The notes beneath the pieces are model-generated. The model did not search any database, was not told where the DNA came from, and saw nothing but the letters and a program-made list of their open reading frames with translations. From Glandiceps talaboti (taxonomy: Eukaryota > Hemichordata > Enteropneusta > Spengelidae): a DNA stretch of 64,000 nucleotides. Made by a program: the position numbers and the translations under genes. The DNA is taken from NCBI RefSeq assembly GCF_964340395.1, contig NC_135570.1:5427822-5491821 (forward strand), given 5' to 3'. This document shows positions 57,882-64,000 of the stretch, one piece after another (position 1 is the stretch's first letter; each line of letters opens with the position of its first letter).

Positions 57882-60800
57882 CTGCAATAAAATGAAAAAT
57901 GAGCCAGATTGAGCATTATACACAGAGCCTATGATTCGACAAGGTAAGTTATGTTTCACCAACAGCGAATAAATAAGAAGCATTGGTCAGCTTGAGTTTG
58001 TTAATGGGCGAAATATTAAAATGCATTTGTTTGTGTGACATAAGGAAACACAAACGAAAGCAAATCGATTATATTGGTCATTATTATTATATAATGAAAG
58101 TGGAGGTATGTTGTCTGTCCACCATACAGTGAGAAACCTGTATTGGCTCTTGTAGCCTTCTTTCCACTTGTGTCTCGTATGGGTTTGATTTTGCTCTCAG
58201 GTGACAGAAAGGATTGAATTCCATGCATGCAAATCTGCAGTACATGAAGTACAAACTGGACTTAGTCAAGGTTTCAGGAGACCATTCGTGGGAGACAAAA
58301 CACATTTGGAACATTGACATATTTCAAACCATTCCAACTCTTGCCGAATGTTCAATTCAGGTGGCATTTCTTGGCTCTTGAAGGGTGGTGCTACAGTTTG
58401 CAGGTGGTTTTAAGCTCTGTCAAGTTAAGTATTGAAATAATTCAAACTTACTTTTTGATTTTGCTCTTTTCTTGACTTCTATATTAGCTGGATCCCTCTT
58501 TGGACCAAAACCGGCAAGAATCAGGCTAGGATCATCTAGTATACTTGGGTTGTCTTTAGATTCTGTTTCTTGGCTGGGTTCTTCTTCATGCTCAACCTCT
58601 GGAGTTTCTTCTAATCTGTGTATTTCATTTGGAGTTGCTTGGGTGATAGGAGTGACAGGTACCTCAGAAGGCCCACTATTCAGCGACAGTGCTCCGGGTG
58701 AGAATGTAATTTCTACCTCCTGACCTATCTTTGGTGTGCTTGAACCACCCCCTGGTTGCCATACCCCTTGTTTTGGTGCTGCAGTTGTTGAAGGGGAGGC
58801 ATGAAAGCGAGGAGTTGGTGCTTTGGCTCTCGTTGGCGCTGTGTCATGAGATGTTGTGACTGTTTCCTGATAGGATACAGTTGACGACTTGTTGTAATTA
58901 GGTTCTTCATGTTTCTGTTGGTTTCCAGGTGACCAGACACCAGGTTTGGCAGTCGTCCCAAGTGGAGCCGGTGAAAATTTGGGAACTTGAAATTTAAACT
59001 CTAGGGTACCAGACTCGTCACCTGAAGTAACATGAACATGAAACATGAAAGAAGTGAACAAGTTAGTCAAATTTGTATTCTGCCTTTGCATGCCGCATGG
59101 CAACATTTTCACTGATTTCATTTTGACAGATTTAAGGAACTGTAGTACGAGTCTGGGTTATCATGGTTACAAGCAAAATGCAAGGTACAGTCTTTGGAAC
59201 AAAATGCTTTCTCATGACATTGTCATAACATCATAACACAACTTTATGATGATCAACACCAAACACAAGACTATGCATACATATGGATTCTTGGGTAATG
59301 GGAGAGGAAAGGGGAAAGTACATGTTACTGGTCGATCGGTTAATTCACTATCGATACTAATATGATTCAAGCGGGTTAATTTTTGTTACCGTTGATAATT
59401 GCATTGTTTGTTTCTGCCGGGGAATCAAGCACTGCTGTGGTCTCAGTTCGAGTTTCATGTGTAGTGTCTGTAGTGACGTCATCACCATGCTTTTCAACGA
59501 CAGATTTCGTTATTTCGCTTTGACTTTTTCCACCACCTGTTGTTATGTGGATCACAGTTCTCTTCCTCGTGGATTGAGACTCTGTAACCGCACCTGGAAG
59601 AGATATCCACATGCTTCACATGCAAAACAACATGACCCCAGTAACCAATCAAGATGAAAAGGCATATCAACATGCAAATATAACCATGGCATACGGTAAT
59701 ACAGGATATACTAGTAGTAGTAGTAGATCGAAAGTTATGCAAATGAAACTTTCTCAACAAACCAATATAATAACCATGAAGTTCTCAAGTGGTGGAAGTC
59801 ACTATATATTGTCTTGGGGCACTTAGTTAACACCACCTTGTTCAGTACTAGTTCAATATGATGCTCTCATGATAAAACAAGAGTTTAATTCTCCAACTAA
59901 AACAGTTTATACTAGTCTATACGTCCTAATATAAATGACCATGCATAAACACAACAATCATGGCTGCATATCTTTAATGTTACAAAAAGCGAATATTGAA
60001 TATTCTTCAGGAAAATACATTCTATTGGTCAATCCATTAATTTCATATACTTTTAAGGCAAGATAGTTAAAGTAGAATACGCCTGGGGATAAATTCTCTG
60101 AAAATCTCTCCAAATTTGCCATATAAAAGCTTGTCCCTGTACCTTTGAAATTGGAAAATAAAGTCGGGGTTCACCGTCCTGTTTTCAAGGAAGTCGAAAA
60201 GGATTTTCCATTTTTTCATTTATTTTCCAACAGAGTAGACCTATAAAACACTATTCGGCGGCCATATTGGATTCTAAATGAGTTAATTTTTTGATATTAT
60301 TTTAACTCTTTCAAAATATGCTGTTGCCTTGATTTTTGCTCGATTTTAAATGAGAAAGGGTTTACATTTTCTTGAAGAAAGTAACAGCAAAAGTTTAAGA
60401 CTTAATTCCGAGGCGTAAACTACGTTAAATTGTTACCGTTGATTAGTGTATTATCTGATTCAGGCACAGTTCTGGTTTCTCGAGTAGTTTTTGTTGTCTC
60501 GTCATCACCATGCTTTTCAGTTACTGTTTCAGTTACTTTCTTTTGGGTTTTCCCATCACTTGTTGTGGTTTGGATAACTGTTCTCTTCCTGACTGATTGC
60601 GACTCTGTCATAACACCTGCACAAGAAAGATTAGCATGCATCACATGCAAAACACAGTCTCATAGCCAATCAAAATTAAAAAGATACTTTTAACATGCAA
60701 ATTTAGGCACATGACAATGTTTCAGTTGTACGATCGTATGATTAGTGGCTTGACTATATGTCGTCAAAAATAAACACGTAGATAGTACAATTAAAGTTAA

Positions 60801-61398
60801 AATAGAACTTCAGATGATCATACCATATTACGAGTATCAATTTTCAATCAACTTCAATCATGTCAATAACCCTTCAGGACGTTCACAGACCACGTGTCAT
60901 AGACGTGACACCACCATGCACAACACTTTCACCTATTTCTGTCTTTAGTTGCAGTTAACACCATATTTTATAAGTTGCTGGGATTATGGAAAACATGCAC
61001 CAGATTGACGAGCAGTTTATAAACGAATTGTACTATGATCTCATGAGAATGAATGTAATGTGTAAGTACTTTCTAGTCATCACGCTCACCTGGTTCTTGT
61101 GTTATCGTCATCGACGTTGGTTGCTGTTGTCGGATATCATTGGCTGTATTCGCCAAGTTGTTATTTTGTTCTCCCCTGAAAACAGATATACAACAGATAT
61201 TTAGGACAAAGGGATTGCAAAAACAACTTTGTTGGTCTTCTTCAATAGTTTAAGCAATGTCTTGTTCCGATAGGCTGACATATTATGTACTGGTGACTGA
61301 GACAGAAATGAAGTGATGCTGTAGTGACAGTAACGATCTCGATATTAAGACGTTGAAAATATTTGTGATAGCAATGATAATGATAATGATGATGATGG

Positions 61399-61464
<66 letters not shown>

Positions 61465-62670
61465 CGATGATGATGATGATGATAAGGAGGAGGAGGAGGA
61501 GGAGGAAGAAAGGAAAAGGACATGGATGATGATAGTGATGGTAACGATGATGATAGGCGGCATAGTTAGTGAAAATACAAATACGTGCTATGGCAAGGAC
61601 GGTGTGAAGTATCAAACGCCTAGCAGCTGACATCAACCTTCAAAACCCATGTTCAAAACCACCACTACGTTTGACAAACGCCCTCTAGAGATTTCAACAA
61701 CGCTATATCTATATATTTAACTCACAAATTCACGCAGTAGGTGTCCAGTGACCCGACACTGGCCTACGATGCCTTTGATTGGTCAAACCAAACCACAACA
61801 TATGTCAGGATAACAGATATCACATTTTCTCGGTATCAACTGTTTTGTGTCAATATTGATGTTCTGTACTATCTTTGCTGTCAAATAGGCAGTGATAAGA
61901 GAGACCCCCATAACTAACTACAAAGTGAAAATCAGAAGCATTTAACGAACAATCACGATTAAAAAAAAGAAGATAAATCCGTCGAGCCAGTTATTATGAA
62001 AATTTCATAACAATAAAGCAATGCTGCTTGTTATGATATCCTTGAGTAATTCTCGTTTATTATTCACATAAACGAAGTAATTCTCTGATCGCTCGTTTGA
62101 GGCGTTATCTTTATGCAGAACTAGCGACCAAAGCGATGGAATCTCAGCTATGAGATTAAAAGCACGCCTCCATTTCCTTCATCAAACTGTCTTATGAGAA
62201 ATCAATGCACAACTGCCCGAGAGAATACTGTAGATGCATCGTCGCAAACCACGACCGTTTTACGGTACCGTTCTTAACGAGCCGGTCCCTCCCGGTACTA
62301 ATGGAGACCGCTACAAAGAGGCCTTCACTTCATATGTGTATAAAAATGTCAATTAAAAGTAATGGGCAAATAATTGAGAATTTGTATTAAACACAGATGG
62401 GCACGCTCTCTGAGGTATTTTGAGCGAGGGCAGTAATATAATACGAAGCGACGTGGTATTTCCAGAAACAGTCATATCAAAGAACAAGTGACTGCAATAA
62501 CTAATATTGTTGGCTAACAGCGGTCGACTGAAGAAAAAAATCTCGAACAACAAAATGGCGGTAGTCAGTTCCATCAGCTATTCATGACATTTCAGTAAAG
62601 ATAAGCGACCTAGAATAAAAACAAAGCCCGGAAAAAAGTTTGTACACTACCTTGCGTCCCACTCATACAT
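56545..62670 (-). CDS. SYNPO2-like: Synaptopodin-2-like protein, 798 residues (six exons)
   Basis: Joined on the - strand: 62670-62651, 61175-61090, 60616-60437, 59593-59390, 59021-58452, 57881-56545. Total 2,397 nt, 799 codons with one stop; all junctions agree in phase (phase 2 once, then phase 1 four times). Order of parts: short N-terminus, two duplicated repeats of 60-68 residues (TESQSxRKRTV...KHGDD), a P-rich region with two GVW-x-PG motifs, then the last exon with two MFAKR-basic motifs, TPWEAAMESPLGSVDQAFEH, two DYNPK-x-x-W motifs and the tail MLESEDL. RGAKMFAKRRKK and TPWEAA are characteristic of synaptopodin/myopodin/CHAP proteins, which bind actin and alpha-actinin. Vertebrate SYNPO2 long isoforms start with PDZ; none is in this model, though PDZ exons could lie beyond 64000. 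Family assignment strong; first exon tentative. Confidence 0.8.
58452..59021 (-). CDS. SYNPO2-like: Synaptopodin-2-like, P/E-rich exon
   Basis: 570 nt, acceptor GTTACTTCAG/GTGACGAG and donor TCAAAAA/GTAAGT, phase 1 in and out. It opens GDESGTLEFKFQVPKFSPAP and carries KPGVWSPGN and KQGVWQPGGG, two related Trp motifs, then an acidic stretch (HEEEPSQETESKD), LILAGFGPKRDP and a basic end, VKKRAKSK. FKFQVPKFSP and the GVW-x-PG motifs fit the synaptopodin/PDLIM-type linker style. Translation is open across the exon. Confidence 0.88.
59390..59593 (-). CDS. SYNPO2-like: Synaptopodin-2-like, duplicated exon copy 2
   Basis: 204 nt, 68 codons, acceptor ATCTCTTCCAG/GTGCGG, donor ATCAACG/GTAACA, phase 1 both sides. 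It reads AVTESQSTRKRTVIHITTGG, then KSVVEKHGDDVTTDTTHETR and ends NNAIING. It aligns along its whole length with the exon at 60437-60616. A serine/threonine-rich, charged repeat with no known domain match from memory. Confidence 0.85.
59594..60436 (-). other. Intron between duplicated exons
   Basis: The bases next to the acceptor of exon 59390-59593 (CACATGCTTCACATGCAAAA, GTAACCAATCAAGATGAAAA, CAACATGCAAATA) match those at 60630-60705 next to the other copy, so the duplication included intron sequence. An ACTAGTAGTAGTAGTA run lies at about 59710-59724. Confidence 0.65.
60437..60616 (-). CDS. SYNPO2-like: Synaptopodin-2-like, duplicated exon copy 1
   Basis: 180 nt, 60 codons, acceptor TTCTTGTGCAG/GTGTTATG, donor ATCAACG/GTAACA, phase 1 both sides. 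It reads VMTESQSVRKRTVIQTTTSD, then TETVTEKHGDDETTKTTRET and ends DNTLING. Compared with copy 2 it lacks about eight residues near the end. Both can be skipped or repeated without frame change. Confidence 0.85.
60617..61089 (-). other. Intron of the synaptopodin-2-like gene
   Basis: 473 bp, phase 1. The part next to the acceptor is shared with the following intron (see the duplicated exons). Nothing coding. Confidence 0.55.
61090..61175 (-). CDS. SYNPO2-like: Synaptopodin-2-like, N-terminal Q/N-rich exon (predicted)
   Basis: 86 nt, acceptor ATATCTGTTTTCAG and donor ACCAG/GTGAGC. With one base from the previous exon it reads GEQNNNLANTANDIRQQQPT, then SMTITQEP, and joins the next exon in phase 1. 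Splice sites are good; no domain is recognised. Because the following exon is a repeat unit, this may be the true N-terminal region of a PDZ-less isoform. Confidence 0.65.
61176..62650 (-). other. First intron of the synaptopodin-2-like gene, with (GAT)n
   Basis: 1.5 kb. It holds a long GAT trinucleotide run with a GGA tail (61376-61507). No exon otherwise. Confidence 0.5.
61376..61507. repeat. (GAT)n and (GGA)n microsatellite
   Basis: About 33 GAT units with a few GGT, AAT and GAC variants, followed by seven GGA units. Poly-His, poly-Ser and poly-Ile frames on the - strand are artefacts. Confidence 0.96.
62651..62670 (-). CDS. SYNPO2-like: Candidate first coding exon (MYEWDAR)
   Basis: ATG TAT GAG TGG GAC GCA AG then GTAGTG. 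Ends in phase 2, exactly what exon 61175-61090 needs, and the join gives MYEWDARGEQNNNL. A is at -3 and an in-frame TAA lies six bases upstream. Only seven residues, so the evidence is just phase, splice site and context. Confidence 0.35.
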
Positions 62671-64000
62671 GATTTAAGGTCCTACGGTCGGCTTGACGTC
62701 GAGAATTTATCTTGATAACGAATGACAATTTAACTGTATTTTGAGCTAAACTCTGTTGTAAATACGCAAGCGAGGGTCGCCGGGCATTCAAGAAGGCGAA
62801 GTGTATCCTCGAAATAACATAAGATCAAGACGAAAACGTAGATACCGTAACGCCACATCGCAGTTGTGGTCGTTTTTCATCTACGACATAAACAAAACGT
62901 CTATCGTCACAAACTTGGACAGCCTCAGAAAATGAAAACATCTGTCGTGTCGTGTCCTTGTCGAGAAATCCACTAATGCCTTCATCTCTAAAATGCTTAA
63001 GATATATAACATAACGAGCAACCTGTATATTGGTCGATTTGATAATTATGTAAACATAATCTTGGTACAAATCCATTTCTGTGATTATTTTTTATGTTAA
63101 CCAAAAAAGTACGATGGTGTGAAAAAGTTACTAAATATATTATTTATTCAGTTGATACGATTTCGATGCGTTGTGATTGAGGTGATGTAATAATATCGTT
63201 TTCATACATTTCATTGTAGTTTTCGATTTAGTATTTCTTGATAAAGACCCCCTTTCCCTTTTAGACTCAGATTTGTAAATTTAAAATCTCAAAATTATTT
63301 TCGACAAAAAAAATATTTTTTGAGTTTTCCTGGTCCAAACAACAAACTATTAACACTACAAGAATTTCAGTTCTGTCTGTCTCGATGACTTGGTTCGACA
63401 ATACTCTACTATACGTCGATAATCTTTCCAATAATCCGCTATATACCGCAAGGTGATACGAACCGTTCCGGTAGGGGACATGTACTTTGCATGCCAATTA
63501 TTAACGATAGAGGAAATGATAATGCAATAGAACGGTGCGTTACATGGCGTGGATAAACCAATCTGAGTACAGTACTAACATTTTGTGAAGTTACACGAAA
63601 AAGACTGGTATTAAATGGAAACTTTTCCAAAATTCTTCATGACTGTCAGTCGGAAAGCCAATTATTTGTGGACGTGAAATTATTGGGATTCCCCTGAAGC
63701 TTGAAGCTATAGAAATAAAGCAAAGCAGAAGGCCGAGCAGTTTCAAATTTCATGTAGAGGCCAGAATGGGACATTGTGAATTTTAACATCCAAGCTAACT
63801 GCAATGGGTGTTTGTTATTCAAAGATCTGATTCATGGGCATAATGATCTTTCGCACCATCATCCCCATGCTTCTTGTTTTCGTTTTGTCTTTAAAATATT
63901 AATAAAAATATGTATTGGAATTCGGGGGCAACTGTATAACACTTTATGGTGGTTTGATAATACTGAATACATAATTTATGTGCGTTCTGTATGTGTTCTC
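62671..64000. other. Upstream flank; possible promoter of the synaptopodin-2-like gene
   Basis: No coding segment supported. CpG is frequent at about 62680-62870 (TACGGTCGGCTTGACGTCG, GCGAGGGTCGCCGGGC, AGGCGAAG), as expected of an unmethylated promoter. If the gene's true 5' exons (for example PDZ) exist they are past 64000 or unseen here. Confidence 0.35.

Noticed and set aside
61242-61636. Poly-His, poly-Ser and poly-Ile frames on the - strand
   Set aside because: Artefacts of the (GAT)n microsatellite.
1-64000. CRISPR arrays, operons, bacterial-type genes
   Set aside because: All tandem repeats lack spacer structure, and introns, microsatellites and gene families show animal DNA.

Overview
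This window is animal nuclear DNA: AT-rich, long introns with GT/AG boundaries, many microsatellites, MITE-like hairpins, a LINE tail and a tRNA-derived SINE. It fits a marine invertebrate, perhaps a non-vertebrate deuterostome such as a hemichordate, but the species is not provable from the sequence.

Left half, + strand (about 1-34.6 kb): the 3' part of a sorbin/SH3 adaptor gene (SORBS family: CAP/ponsin, ArgBP2, vinexin). Thirteen exons can be joined in one unbroken frame (546 to 31713, 2,948 codons plus stop); the 5' end, where the sorbin-homology domain would lie, is outside the window. It has a Q/H-rich exon, one giant 7.3-kb exon of mostly disordered protein, a short linker exon, a charged coiled-coil exon, then SH3-1, SH3-2, two P/Q-rich linker exons and SH3-3 at the extreme C-terminus. 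A separate first exon at 17.5 kb, with a TATA-like box, would give a 417-residue short isoform comparable to vinexin beta.

Middle (about 34.6-40.5 kb): intergenic DNA between two convergent genes, with hairpin elements, homopolymer runs and about 1 kb of degenerate GAATA/GAGTA satellite.

Right half, - strand (40.5-62.7 kb): two synaptopodin-2-like genes in tandem. The nearer (41943 to 40549) has a 464-residue ORF in one exon. The farther (about 62670 to 56545) joins six exons into a 798-residue protein; every junction is phase 1 except the first, and it contains a tandemly duplicated exon. Both carry the MFAKR-type basic motif, PWEAA motifs, NPxPxxW motifs and a similar acidic C-terminal tail. 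Between them lie a decayed partial copy of the SORBS SH3-3 exon, MITEs and SINEs.

Both gene families encode actin, Z-disc and adhesion scaffold proteins in vertebrates. Their adjacency suggests an old cytoskeletal linkage, because human SORBS1/SYNPO2L share chromosome 10 and SORBS2/SYNPO2 share chromosome 4. CpG is clearly scarcer across the SORBS gene than in the right part, with a change near 34.6 kb.
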